In this document: one piece after another, positions 19,572 to 28,843 of the stretch | Layout: every line of letters starts with the position of its first letter | Position numbering within the stretch: the first letter of the stretch is position 1 | Assembly (NCBI GenBank): GCA_001969505.1 | Contig: LSSK01000681.1 | Location: 1-32,246 of the forward strand | DNA length: 32,246 nucleotides | Direction: 5' to 3' | From: Zancudomyces culisetae | Lineage: Eukaryota > Kickxellomycota > Harpellomycetes > Harpellales > Legeriomycetaceae | Made by a program: the position numbers and the translations under genes | Notes under the pieces: model-generated | What the model was told of the DNA's origin: nothing | The model's database searches: none | Seen by the model: the letters and a program-made list of their open reading frames with translations, nothing else

Positions 19572-20441
19572 ATGATGCAAGCACAAATATCACCTAAAGT
19601 CTGGGTTTTATTATGCATTTTTTGCTGTGTTTTACTTGTAAGTGGCGAAAGAATTAGAGGTTACAGTTTTATAATAGATGGCGAGCCAGCAAAGATACAG
19701 GACTTTAGGTTCACGACGCAGATATTTGTCAAATTCAAGGAAAATCCACTCAAATATGTGTGCACGGGTTCATTACTAGGGGAGTATCATATATTAACAG
19801 CAGCACATTGCGTCCAAAAATACGACCAACTAAGAAAAGATGTTGCTATACATGTAGTGGTTGGGCACGACCAGTTGTACACAAATATGGATATGGATAG
19901 TGGGGTAAAACTATATAATACATCTCAAGTATTCACAACGGGGTTCGGTACCAACTCTACACATGACATTGCAGTACTCAAACTGTATGAAAAGGTTCCA
20001 TCATCGGAGGCAACGCCCATAAAGATATACACAAAAAGACTGGACGCAAAGATATTATTGGAGGTTGCAGGCTGGGGTGTAACAGATTACAAACTTACAA
20101 CACCAGCTCATAGACTGCTAAAAACACAGGTTATAATATCCAGTTCAGAGAACTGTACACGTTTTAACAAGGAGTGGGTTAGTAATTATGAGGATACAAT
20201 TTGTACCGAGCCGTTAGACAATCGCGATTCGTGTCATGGTGATTCAGGTGGTCCTTTGGTAACATCTATAAATGGGGTCAACACGTTAGTGGGAATAACG
20301 TCGTGGGGGCTCCCCAAAAACACAGATGATGAAAATACATGCGGTAGGAACACTGTTTCTTTTTATGTACATGCAAACTCGTATGTTGATTGGGTTGCAG
20401 ATGTTATGAATACTACAATCGATTCAATAGTATACTCTTGA
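19572..20441 (+). CDS. Secreted trypsin-like serine protease (S1 family)
   Basis: A 289-residue intronless frame. A signal peptide (about 10-25, hydrophobic WVLLCIFCCVLLVSG) is followed by a short propeptide and a complete S1A domain. The catalytic triad is intact: His79 in TAAHC, Asp132 in HDIAVLKL, Ser225 in GDSGGPLV. Asp219, six residues before the serine, sits at the base of the S1 pocket and predicts cleavage after Arg/Lys. GWG is at 167-169 and SWG at 244-246. The mature N-terminus should be IIDG at 34-37, but the residue before it is Phe33, not Arg/Lys, so self-activation by trypsin cleavage is unlikely. Several N-x-S/T sites are present (near 116, 128, 194, 280). The role is probably extracellular protein digestion, perhaps on an animal host or prey. 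The start at 19572 gives the signal peptide; two adjacent Met codons make either possible. Confidence 0.93.
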   Translation: MMQAQISPKVWVLLCIFCCVLLVSGERIRGYSFIIDGEPAKIQDFRFTTQIFVKFKENPLKYVCTGSLLGEYHILTAAHCVQKYDQLRKDVAIHVVVGHDQLYTNMDMDSGVKLYNTSQVFTTGFGTNSTHDIAVLKLYEKVPSSEATPIKIYTKRLDAKILLEVAGWGVTDYKLTTPAHRLLKTQVIISSSENCTRFNKEWVSNYEDTICTEPLDNRDSCHGDSGGPLVTSINGVNTLVGITSWGLPKNTDDENTCGRNTVSFYVHANSYVDWVADVMNTTIDSIVYS

Positions 20442-21979
20442 TATTGATATTTATGATTATAAGCATATTTCTATTAAAAATCGGTTTGTTTTGTTTTGAA
20501 TTGTTTGACTAGCTAATTGCTCTATTTTAGTTTCACTAAAAGCTTAGCAATAAAATATTTTTTTAACAAAGCTCAATACTTGCATCACATATATCTTTAA
20601 GCAGATATAATATCATTTTTGATTAGACTTTTGCGAATGGCTATTTATGTGGCTAAAAGGGTGACGAGCGAGTTCTTTCTACTGGTACAAGGTTTTTGCA
20701 CCCCTCCTCCCCTTCTCACTCAAAGAATCTCGTGTGATAGAGGGTACACGCTTTTTAGTGTTGGAGCAAGATAATTCCTCTCTTTGTAGCAAAATAGGCA
20801 GCAAAAAATAGAATTTGAGATTGTAAAACTTTACATGGTATTTAGATGACATTGACTGTTTTCATCGTATCCAATCATATTCCGATACGCCTTATTAAAA
20901 GTACTGTTTATTGTTTTCATCCCAATATATTTAATGCAGGTAAAAAATATGTCAGTTTGGAGGAAATAAAAGAGAGAGATGGTGACGAATATAAAGAAAT
21001 TGTCTTTTGATTCGTTTGAATTGCTGGAAAAAATGGTTTGAAATTAATAATGCTGGCTAGTTTGGCGTCGTATTTTTGGAAATGGGAAATATTTTAGCTG
21101 AGTTTGAAACAAATACCGCAAATACGTCCATACATGACTCCAATTTCTTTCTACCCACATTTACACTAGCATGCCAAAACAGAAAGGAAGAAAAGGTGTC
21201 GCACAATAGGTTTATCCTTGTGGTAGATCATTACTTGAAGGCTATGATTACCAACTTTTTATGTAATTGCATATGCGTGTCTTTTTGTGGGCGATCTCAG
21301 AATTTCTCGCTAATATTTTTTCCTTTTAGCACCATTTGCACATTTTGATTGGGAGGGTTCTTTTTGCCTATTTGATCCATAGTATTAATTTAGGCACTTT
21401 GTTCTTTTAATAAATAAAAAACGCGATAAAAAAGGCGTGGTATGAAATCACTCCAAGAGTGGGGAAATCAAATGAAATCAAAAAAATAAAATCGGCCAAG
21501 GGATTTTTGGGGATAAGGGGGGAGGGAGGGGGTGAAGGGGTCAAGGGGTGAAATGGTGAAAGAGTGAAAGGGTGAAAGGGAGAAAGGGAGGGTCGAACCA
21601 GAAGGGGGAGTCATAATTGAAAAATATTGTAGAAAGTTGTAGTGGATACTTTCGTTAGTTGGCTGTCACATAGAACATTATTGAGAAACAAAGGCCGGGA
21701 ATTAAACTAAATAAAGATAAATTAAAAAACACAAAATGAAAATAAGCTGAGAAATATTCATAAATAAGCTATAAAACTATCAGGCTTGCAACTTTTCCCT
21801 AAACCTACCTGATCAGTTCCTTTCGTTTCGTTTTCTCAATTCTTTGTTTTTCGTGTAAACAAGGGTTTCTTGCGAAATACAAGCCTGAGTTCAAACTGAG
21901 CATTCAATCCTTAGTTACAGTTTGAGTCAACAGAACAAAAGAAAAGCAGCGGTAATAACAGCAAAGCTGGATAGAAAAA
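20442..21979. other. Intergenic region upstream of the methyltransferase
   Basis: About 1.5 kb. An open frame at 21076-21348 has no family features and I do not call it a gene. The plus strand has a G-rich tract at 21509-21619. The last 150 bases are purine-rich and lead into the methyltransferase start. Confidence 0.6.
21509..21619 (+). other. G-rich tract, strong G-quadruplex candidate
   Basis: Runs of four, six, three and five G lie within 21509-21532, separated by one to four bases, then degenerate GGGTGAAA-type units continue to about 21619. This meets the usual four-run rule for a G-quadruplex. It lies 350-470 bases upstream of the methyltransferase start on the coding strand. Confidence 0.7.
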
Positions 21980-23380
21980 ATGTCCACACTTATGAGTCTC
22001 AAAAAAAACAAGGGCTTTGGGTCGTTTTACTACCCAACATTGCCGGTTGAGGGTGGTGGTGCGAGGCAGCACAAAGAAAAGTTGGTTATCGGCCTGGCAC
22101 TAGGACTGGCATATCTGTTTAAAAGAATTGTGGGATATTCGTGGATTACAACGGCCATACTTGGAGGAATATTGTATATGCCGGCATTGGGGATATTTAT
22201 ATGGGTGGGCTCCTGGATTAGCAAGCCACCAGCTTACTCACGAAGCACACTCCCAAACCAACCAATTGAAACGTATATGGAAATTGTGGATCAGGAGTTG
22301 AAAGCAAAATACAAGGGGTACACAAAGATTCCGATGGAGGAATTTTTTGAAAGTTACTTTGACGGTAAGATCAATATCAAAGGAGATTGTCGTGATATTT
22401 TTGAGCAAAGATATGACTGGGCTAAATTTGGGCTAACAGTCAACCAAGTACGATTTTTTTTGACACAGTTTTTACCAGAACTACTATTCCACAGCAAGAA
22501 GCAGGATGAAGACCAAGTAAGAGACCACTATGACCGCGGGGATGACTTTTACAGAGCATTTTTGGGTGAACCAATGGTGTATACCTCAGGGTTGGTGGGT
22601 GAACCAACCAAAAAAGAAACAATCGATGAATTACAAAAAAACAAGCTTCATGATGTCTGTACTCGGCTTCAGCTGCAAAAGGGAGAGAAGCATCTGGATA
22701 TTGGATGTGGTTGGGGTACACTGGTCAATTATGCAGCAAAAGAATTTGGAACACAGTCTACTGGAGTTACACTGGGACGCAACCAAGCAACGTATGGTAA
22801 GGAAAAAGCAAAGGAGTTGGGTAATGAAAAAAATGCCGAGTTTCTGTGCATGGACTACCGTGAGATTCCAGCTTTTCCCTTATACAACAAGATTTCTTGT
22901 TTAGAAATGGCAGAGCATGTGGGAATTCGTCGCTTTAGTGCATTTCTGATGCAAGTACGCGACATGTTGGAGGACGATGGGTTGTTTTACTTGCAGATCG
23001 CCGGACTTCGTGCCGCATGGCAGTACGAAGACTTTGTATGGGGGCTATTCATGGCCAAGTACGTATTCCCAGGAGCAGATGCGTCATGTCCGCTTTACTG
23101 GGTGATTGATAAGCTGGAGCATGCAGGATTTGAGGTTCGCAGTGTTGACACCATTGGTGTGCACTACTCAGTGACAATAGGCCGCTGGTACGAATGTTGG
23201 TTGGAAAACAAAGAAGCTATAACTAGTAAATATGGAAAGAAGTGGTTCAGAGTATGGGAGGTATTCCTAGCATGGTCAGTCATTATAGCAAGACAAGGTT
23301 CATCAACTTGTTATCAAATTCTAGCACACAAAAACCTCAACCAGTTTGATAGATCTTCTTTAATTAGGAAACCACTTTAA
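21980..23380 (+). CDS. Sphingolipid C9-methyltransferase
   Basis: A 466-residue intronless frame of the fungal sphingolipid C9-methyltransferase family, related to bacterial cyclopropane-fatty-acid synthases. It transfers a methyl group from S-adenosylmethionine to C9 of the sphingadienine base of glucosylceramide, in the ER. Two hydrophobic segments at about 34-50 and 54-80 form the expected N-terminal membrane hairpin. The SAM-binding motif LDIGCGWGTL is at 239-248, DHYDRGDDFYRAFLGEPMVYTSG at 182-204 and the SCLEMAEHVG segment at 307-315, all typical of the family. The length is slightly below the roughly 490-520 residues common in ascomycetes. Yeast of the Saccharomyces type lack this enzyme, so its presence supports a filamentous or early-diverging fungus. 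No accompanying glucosylceramide-pathway gene is seen in the window. Confidence 0.93.
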   Translation: MSTLMSLKKNKGFGSFYYPTLPVEGGGARQHKEKLVIGLALGLAYLFKRIVGYSWITTAILGGILYMPALGIFIWVGSWISKPPAYSRSTLPNQPIETYMEIVDQELKAKYKGYTKIPMEEFFESYFDGKINIKGDCRDIFEQRYDWAKFGLTVNQVRFFLTQFLPELLFHSKKQDEDQVRDHYDRGDDFYRAFLGEPMVYTSGLVGEPTKKETIDELQKNKLHDVCTRLQLQKGEKHLDIGCGWGTLVNYAAKEFGTQSTGVTLGRNQATYGKEKAKELGNEKNAEFLCMDYREIPAFPLYNKISCLEMAEHVGIRRFSAFLMQVRDMLEDDGLFYLQIAGLRAAWQYEDFVWGLFMAKYVFPGADASCPLYWVIDKLEHAGFEVRSVDTIGVHYSVTIGRWYECWLENKEAITSKYGKKWFRVWEVFLAWSVIIARQGSSTCYQILAHKNLNQFDRSSLIRKPL

Positions 23381-23892
23381 TTTGTTTCCATGATTTGCTT
23401 TTTTTTTTTTTTTTTGATTTTTAGCACCAAAAACAGTGTCAAAAAGGAATATTGTCAAAAAAAAATCGAATAAAGAAAATCAGGTATCAAAGCCAAGTCT
23501 CAAAATTGTTGATTGGGTGTGTGGGAAATAATTAATTGGCTGGAAAATTGAGCTTATTCGGCAATTCAAATGTCAAGTGGATATTGAAATAGCCACCAAA
23601 GCAGAGCATTTATCAATCAAAACAATGCAAATAGAGGAATAATGTCTGTGTTGGACAGTAAATAAAGCTTTGAAACGTCAAATAGTTAGACCATCTAAAA
23701 TATCAAAAACAACAGGTACTTACCAAAGTTAAAACTATCCGGCGATTTTGATACTCTTGTAGGTCAATCTGAATAAAAGATATTCTTTGGAGGAACCTAT
23801 TTTTTTATTATTAAATTAATATAAATATAGACTTGAATCTATACGTAAAAGTCAGTACTATCTTGATTCGAAAATAAAAGAAAAGAAGAAAC
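23381..23892. other. Intergenic region upstream of the BAP31-like gene
   Basis: About 510 bases between two plus-strand genes, starting with a 16-base T run (23399-23415). No gene is seen. Confidence 0.6.
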
Positions 23893-24709
23893 ATGATTTC
23901 ATTACAATATGGTTTGGTATTTGGAATAATGGCGGCCGAGGTAAACTAAAAAATTTATACAGAACATCTATAGAAACTTAAAATCCTTTTTTTTTGTTCT
24001 AAAATCAGAGAGCTAAATGGTTGAATTAAAATAATAGATTGTCTGCTTTGTTCTACTGATAGTAAGCTATAGTATTTACTTTATATCGTTTATCGGGTTT
24101 TAAATTAATTTATATTTGAATATCCCTATTTTGCTTGCAACTACACAACATGAAGGTATATTTCTTGATAAATGAATACTTACAAACAAAAAATAGTTAC
24201 CTTTCCCAGATCGCTGGAAAAAAGCAATATTCAGGATCGCGGGGCGCTCTAAACAGGTCAAAAGTGCAGTAAAGTATGTAGGATTTCTATATGGCTTTGT
24301 TTTTATCTTGTTTTCTGACGCAATAGTAAGAAGTATCCGCCTCCAAAGAGAGCGAAAGGAGCATCAGCATCAGGATGAAACACAATCAATGCAAAAATTG
24401 ATATCAATGCTGTATGCGCAGCGCAACATATATCTAACTGGGTTTACACTGCTCTTGGGACTGATTTTGTTAATGACACAAAAGAACATTGAAGAGATTT
24501 TGGAGACAAAGAGTCTAGTCAAAAAACAAAAGGCTCAACAAAATGAGTTGGGAGGAAGTGAAGAATACAAGAAAGAGATAAAGCGACTAAACGACGAAAA
24601 GCAAAAATTGGAACGCGAGTTGGATAGGTATGCCGATAGGCAAGGTGAGATTGACACACTTGTGAAACAGGGTGAAGAAATTCAAAAAGCCACCCACCAG
24701 CTGTTGTAA
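23893..24709 (+). CDS. BAP31/Yet-like ER membrane protein
   Basis: Three exons: 23893-23940 (16 codons), 24038-24061 (8 codons) and 24197-24709, all in phase 0, with GT-AG introns of 97 and 135 bases. The spliced product is 194 residues. It begins MISLQYGLVFGIMAAE, continues IVCFVLLI from the tiny second exon, then LPFPDRWKK. Three membrane spans are expected at about 5-25, 48-68 and 101-118. The family signature YAQRNIYLTGFTLLL lies at 97-111, and a long charged coiled coil fills about 120-190. BAP31 and yeast Yet proteins are ER membrane proteins that act in quality control and export of other membrane proteins. No C-terminal KKxx retrieval signal is present; it ends HQLL. The frame of exon 3 alone would miss the first transmembrane span. 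Confidence 0.92.
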
Positions 24710-24816
24710 TAACATTAGTTTTGGTTAAATTTTTGGTTTAATTTCAAGTTATATGGTTTATGATATTGTTTCTAAAAGCATGACAGAGAAAAAAAAACAT
24801 GGTGGTTTAATAAATA

Positions 24817-25299
24817 TTACAAAATTGTTTTATCTGGGACGCCCAACAGGTTCTTGAGCGAAGATTCTCTAGAAACGTTAACCATGTTGACGCGGATTGT
24901 TGTTGGATCATTTTTAAGCTCTCGGGAAATTAGGGAAAGTACTTGTGGCGAAGCGTAGAAATGCATGAGCCAGAATCTACCATGTGTATGCCACTCCTTG
25001 TTTTTCTTCATTTTGTAAGGTAATTCGACTTGAGATTTAAACGGCTTGATTGATCGTACTGCTCCACCCTTATCAAGAATACTTTTAATTGTCGTTCTCA
25101 ACATGTCTTCAAATACCACCTATACAAATTTAAAAGGATCGTTATTGATGTTCATAAGTGTGTTTTCTTTTTATCGCAATTACTTTTCAGAGAACAAGTT
25201 TTGTGGGTTACAAATAGAGCAAGATCCAAATAAAAAGCTGTCCACACCTACCTTTGGTATTCCAGCCTTCGTAATTGTTAGGAATTCGTATAGAGGCAT
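24817..25299 (-). CDS. MRPS6: Mitochondrial small-ribosomal-subunit protein bS6m
   Basis: Two exons: 25299-25252 (16 codons) and 25119-24817, with a 132-base GT-AG intron. The product is 116 residues. It starts MPLYEFLTITKAGIPK, the usual bS6 N-terminal strand, and continues VVFEDMLRTTIKSILDKGGAVRS, the first helix and turn, then LPYKMKKNKEWHTHGRFWLMHFYASP (about 69-94 in the spliced protein), the central RNA-contacting strands. It is the mitochondrial counterpart of bacterial ribosomal protein S6 (yeast Mrp17) and binds with bS18m on the platform. No cleaved presequence is obvious, as is common for this family. It converges with the BAP31-like gene, 107 bases apart. Confidence 0.9.
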
Positions 25300-25694
25300 G
25301 TTATTTACTATATATTATTTGCTTTTTGCTGAAAAGTTTTAGCTATTTCACCCCTGTATTTAGTTATGAAGCGTTTTCAAGTAATCTGTACTTGGTCTTA
25401 TTTGTATACGAACTAAAAAATCAATGTTAATAGTTATAGTTTGATTAAAAAAATGTGTAATTAAAAATTTTTTTTTGAAGCTTTTGAAAATTACTGATAG
25501 ATAAAAATCTGCTTGCATTGAATAAGCAAAATTATAATTGCGTTTTTATTAACAAAATTTACGGTTTTTTTACAAGTCGTTAGTACAGTGCTAAACAAAA
25601 AAAAAAGGGAGAGTGAGAGAAAGAGAGAGAAGGATGAAAATAAAAGAATGTGGACAAGCAAAAGCAGTGCACTCGTATACCCGCCCAACAACCA
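25300..25694. other. Intergenic region, bS6m to zinc-finger gene
   Basis: About 395 bases holding the promoter of bS6m and the 3' region of the zinc-finger gene, both on the minus strand. A purine-rich GAGAGA tract lies at about 25597-25632. No gene is seen. Confidence 0.6.
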
Positions 25695-26585
25695 TCACTT
25701 TTCATGAATCTTTCTAATATGCGTTTTTAGATTTCCGGCCTGCGAAAAATAGCGTCCGCAATTCAAGTAGGGGCACTTGTAAGGTTTTTCGCCTGTGTGT
25801 TTGCGAAGATGGGTTTTTAGGTTTCCGAGCTGACTGAAGGCACGATCACAGCCAGCGACTTGGCAGCGGTACGGTCGGTATCCGATATGTGAACGATTGT
25901 GAACGACGAGGTGTGCCTTTTGGGCAAAGGATTTTGAGCAATTCGGGAATGTGCAAATATACTCACGTTTACCAGATGGAGATTCTTTGACCAAAAGATT
26001 CAGCGATGCGCCATCATTGTCATTGATATTATCCGTATTGATATCTCCGGTTTTGACCTTAAGATTGTTGGTTTTTTTGGATCCGTTTCTGTTGTTACTA
26101 ATGCTATTTGATACAAGATACTTTTGGGAAGACAAAAGGTTGCTAATCTCAATTAATGGTGTATTTGAAATATTGCTGATGCTATGGCTATGGTTGTGGG
26201 AATGCCCTTTATTATTACCATCAGAGTTTGTACTGATAGCGCTATTTGAATTTTGGGTTTCGTTGCGACTTTCCCTAGGTCTTCCTCTTCGTATCTGATG
26301 AACACCTTGCATATTAGCTACAGCAGCAGCAGCGGCAGCTAGAGCAGAGGTACTTGATAAACTGTTTGCGGTTGGGATTTGCTGAATAGACGGTACGGAT
26401 ACATTGTTATTAATAGTACTAGGGTTGCCATTGTTTATGACAATGTTGTTTTGTTGGTGTTTCTGGGCGGCCGCTGCTGCTGCCACTACCGCCGCCGCGG
26501 CCATTCCCTGAATATTCTGCTTTGTTGGAAGAACTTGTGGGTACAATCGTTCATTTTGATATGCCGCTAGTTGTCTTGGATCCAT
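25695..26585 (-). CDS. C2H2 zinc-finger transcription factor with AT-hook, Azf1-like fingers
   Basis: A 296-residue intronless frame. The N-terminal half is low-complexity: two poly-Ala blocks (about 29-40 and 81-91), Asn/Ser-rich stretches and a His/Asn/Ser patch (129-136). An AT-hook-like RRGRPRE lies at 99-105. Three C-terminal C2H2 fingers follow: C211-C216-H229-H233, C241-C246-H259-H263 and C271-C276-H289-H294, with a consensus TGEKPYKC linker between fingers 2 and 3. All metal ligands are present. The protein ends two residues after the last ligand. Finger sequence (FSQLGNLKTH, FSQAGNLKTH, SHIGYRPYRC) is close to the yeast Azf1 type, though that protein has four fingers. It should act in the nucleus as a sequence-specific DNA-binding regulator. 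Target genes are unknown. Confidence 0.9.
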   Translation of the reverse strand: MDPRQLAAYQNERLYPQVLPTKQNIQGMAAAAVVAAAAAAQKHQQNNIVINNGNPSTINNNVSVPSIQQIPTANSLSSTSALAAAAAAVANMQGVHQIRRGRPRESRNETQNSNSAISTNSDGNNKGHSHNHSHSISNISNTPLIEISNLLSSQKYLVSNSISNNRNGSKKTNNLKVKTGDINTDNINDNDGASLNLLVKESPSGKREYICTFPNCSKSFAQKAHLVVHNRSHIGYRPYRCQVAGCDRAFSQLGNLKTHLRKHTGEKPYKCPYLNCGRYFSQAGNLKTHIRKIHEK

Positions 26586-26953
26586 TTTTTTAGTACTATT
26601 GGTTTTTCTCCGTCAAATGTAGCCGAATTGGGTTTGGGTCTCTTATGTCAAATATACTAACTTTGGTACCATTAATTATGGGAATTAGATATATCATTTG
26701 TTTTCCAAATTTGTTCGAAAAAAAAAAAAAAAGAAAAAAAAAAAGTAAAGAGAAGAAAAGGGGAGCTCTTGAAGGGCATGTTTCCACCTATGAGATTCAA
26801 AAAAATGTAAAAAAAAAAAAATTTTTTTTTTATTCTGTACACGAAAAATCAATTTGGTGGAAACTAAGAGCAAAGGTAAAAAAAAAAAATTTTTTAACAT
26901 AGAAAAAAATTAAAATACAAGCAACCAATAAAAAGTAGAAAATCTTAATCCAA
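26586..26953. other. Homopolymer-rich promoter region of the zinc-finger gene
   Basis: About 370 bases between two minus-strand genes. It contains several A runs of 10-15 on the plus strand (about 26720-26745, 26809-26821, 26879-26890), two of which run straight into T runs and form short A/T palindromes. Such rigid tracts commonly mark nucleosome-poor promoters. No gene is seen; the open frames are made of the Lys/Phe runs. Confidence 0.7.
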
Positions 26954-28843
26954 TCAGGTTTTATCAACTAAATTAACTAGTTTTGGAGGAACGAGTTTAC
27001 CAGATACACCATCACTACCAGAGCCAGAAGTAGAGTTTACAGCAGTGGGCTTTTGAGGAATGGGGCCAGTGATAGCGGCAGGAGTAGACGATCCTAGAGT
27101 ACGGCGAATTCTGGTTGCAACCAGGCTCTTTCTAATGCTATAAATACGACTGATTATACTGATATTCATCGTGTCCTTAGGCCACAACTCAACTAGGCGT
27201 AGGTAGGCATCACGACGACATTTTAACAGTTTTGCACGTTCTTCACCGGTAGGCTGCTCGTTTGCAATGGGGTTCACAACCAAACCATGCATTTCAAGAT
27301 AGACGCGCATATACTGATGCAATAGATGGCGAAGAGGCGTAGTCCAGACAAAAGAAGTGGAAGCAAGGATAGACTCTTTGATTTTACGGCGCATACAATG
27401 CTCAATGAGAAGAACTTGCTTCATTTTCCATGCATGTGTATCCTTTACCAACAGCTTGGCAACGATTTTGCGCATCGTTGACTTGTTCCAGGGCATAAAG
27501 CGCGAGAGTTGTTCGTAAACGTTGCATACATCAACCAAATCAATACTTGGCTCCCACTGTAAAATCGCATTGTCATGTTGAACTTGATTTCCACCCGATG
27601 CAATGGTTTCTCCATGAATTTTATAGTACTCTTTGTCACGAAATCTTTCAGGGAGTGGATACTTTTCTAATAGGCACTTTTCATAGTCTAATGTTTGTTC
27701 CATTGCACAAACACACACCCGCTTCAACGGCTCCTTCAAAGCAAACGGAAAATGCCTCTTATCTGTAATCACCCCTGGAACCACCTGTACCTCCAGGTCG
27801 CGTAGCGCCTGCTCTAACCGCTCAGAAGCTCGAAGATTTTGCATCTGCTGCATGCCACCAACCGCCCCAATCGCAATACTACTACTTAGACTAATGCTAC
27901 TGCTCATATAAGCCGTTTTGCTGGTTTTTTCCTTCTCTCTTATCTCCTCTAATTCCTCTAAATTTCTATTTTCCTCTTTTCCTCTTCCCTTTTCCTTTTC
28001 CCTCTCTCCCTCCTCCTCTTTCTTTCTTCTCTCCTTTCCATTTTCCCTCCCCTTTAATGTATCCTCCTCGTTGCTACATTCCTTTTTTTCTTCATCGCTT
28101 TCCAAAGCACCATAATATACAAAGAAATCTTCTTTGTTGGCTCTATCCATTTCCCCTAAATCCAATACTGTTTTCCCTTCACCTTCTCCCTCCTCGATGT
28201 CTCCCTCCATCGTACCTTCTTTTCCTCCCTCCGCGTTCTCCCCTCCGTCATCACTTTTCCCTTTCATTCCAATTACCATTAGCCTTTTCTTTTTGCCAAT
28301 CTTGTCTCTGCCCAAGTACGAATGGTGATGCCCATCCATGTAGGTTAATTCACTATCATCTATAAAAGGATCGTTAAAATCATACTCATTCTCACCATTA
28401 CCCCCTCCACCACCCATTCCTCTCTTTATTACTCGTTTTCCCTTCTCCGGTTTTCCATAATTTTCCGCATTTTTCAACAGCCTCGCAAAAAATGGATCGC
28501 TAACTATGCTTTCCGGCATTTCATCCAACCCCATCATCTTTTCCTCCCCCCCTTTTGCCCCCTTTTTCTTTTTTTTCTCTGTCACCATGGTCTCTTCCTC
28601 TTCCTCTTCCTCGTCGCTATCTTCACCCAACTCTTCACCTTCACCCTCTTCTTCCTCCATCCCATCCAAGCCCGCTTTCTCTATTAGCTTTTTCCTTTCG
28701 ATTTCCCTTTCTTTATCTTTTTCTTTCCTCCCTTCAGCTCCTCCTTTTCTTTCAAACTCATCTGCAAAATCCTGCCAATACACCACTACACATTCTTCTC
28801 TGGGTTTCAATTCTACCACTTTTCTCATATTTTCCACTTCCAT
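26954..28843 (-). CDS. Ubinuclein/Hpc2-type subunit of the HIR histone-chaperone complex
   Basis: A 629-residue intronless frame. Residues about 36-105 and 255-306 are strongly charged Lys/Glu coiled-coil-like stretches. A Hpc2-related domain is recognisable: YDFNDPFIDDSEL at 153-165 and DFFVYYGALE at 238-247. The C-terminal part (about 338-580) resembles the ubinuclein middle domain, beginning RASERLEQALRDLEVQV, with a predicted helical bundle. Ubinucleins (yeast Hpc2) bind histone H3.3/H3-H4 with HIRA/Hir for replication-independent nucleosome assembly in the nucleus. The presence of the middle domain makes it closer to animal and plant ubinucleins than to Hpc2. About 70 residues separate the two halves of the Hpc2-related domain. 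The acidic, lysine-rich part gives an 850-base purine-rich coding strand. Confidence 0.82.
   Translation of the reverse strand: MEVENMRKVVELKPREECVVVYWQDFADEFERKGGAEGRKEKDKEREIERKKLIEKAGLDGMEEEEGEGEELGEDSDEEEEEEETMVTEKKKKKGAKGGEEKMMGLDEMPESIVSDPFFARLLKNAENYGKPEKGKRVIKRGMGGGGGNGENEYDFNDPFIDDSELTYMDGHHHSYLGRDKIGKKKRLMVIGMKGKSDDGGENAEGGKEGTMEGDIEEGEGEGKTVLDLGEMDRANKEDFFVYYGALESDEEKKECSNEEDTLKGRENGKERRKKEEEGEREKEKGRGKEENRNLEELEEIREKEKTSKTAYMSSSISLSSSIAIGAVGGMQQMQNLRASERLEQALRDLEVQVVPGVITDKRHFPFALKEPLKRVCVCAMEQTLDYEKCLLEKYPLPERFRDKEYYKIHGETIASGGNQVQHDNAILQWEPSIDLVDVCNVYEQLSRFMPWNKSTMRKIVAKLLVKDTHAWKMKQVLLIEHCMRRKIKESILASTSFVWTTPLRHLLHQYMRVYLEMHGLVVNPIANEQPTGEERAKLLKCRRDAYLRLVELWPKDTMNISIISRIYSIRKSLVATRIRRTLGSSTPAAITGPIPQKPTAVNSTSGSGSDGVSGKLVPPKLVNLVDKT

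Noticed and set aside
21076-21348. 90-codon open frame before the methyltransferase
   Set aside because: No motif, no membrane or secretion pattern, and no splice partner that extends it.
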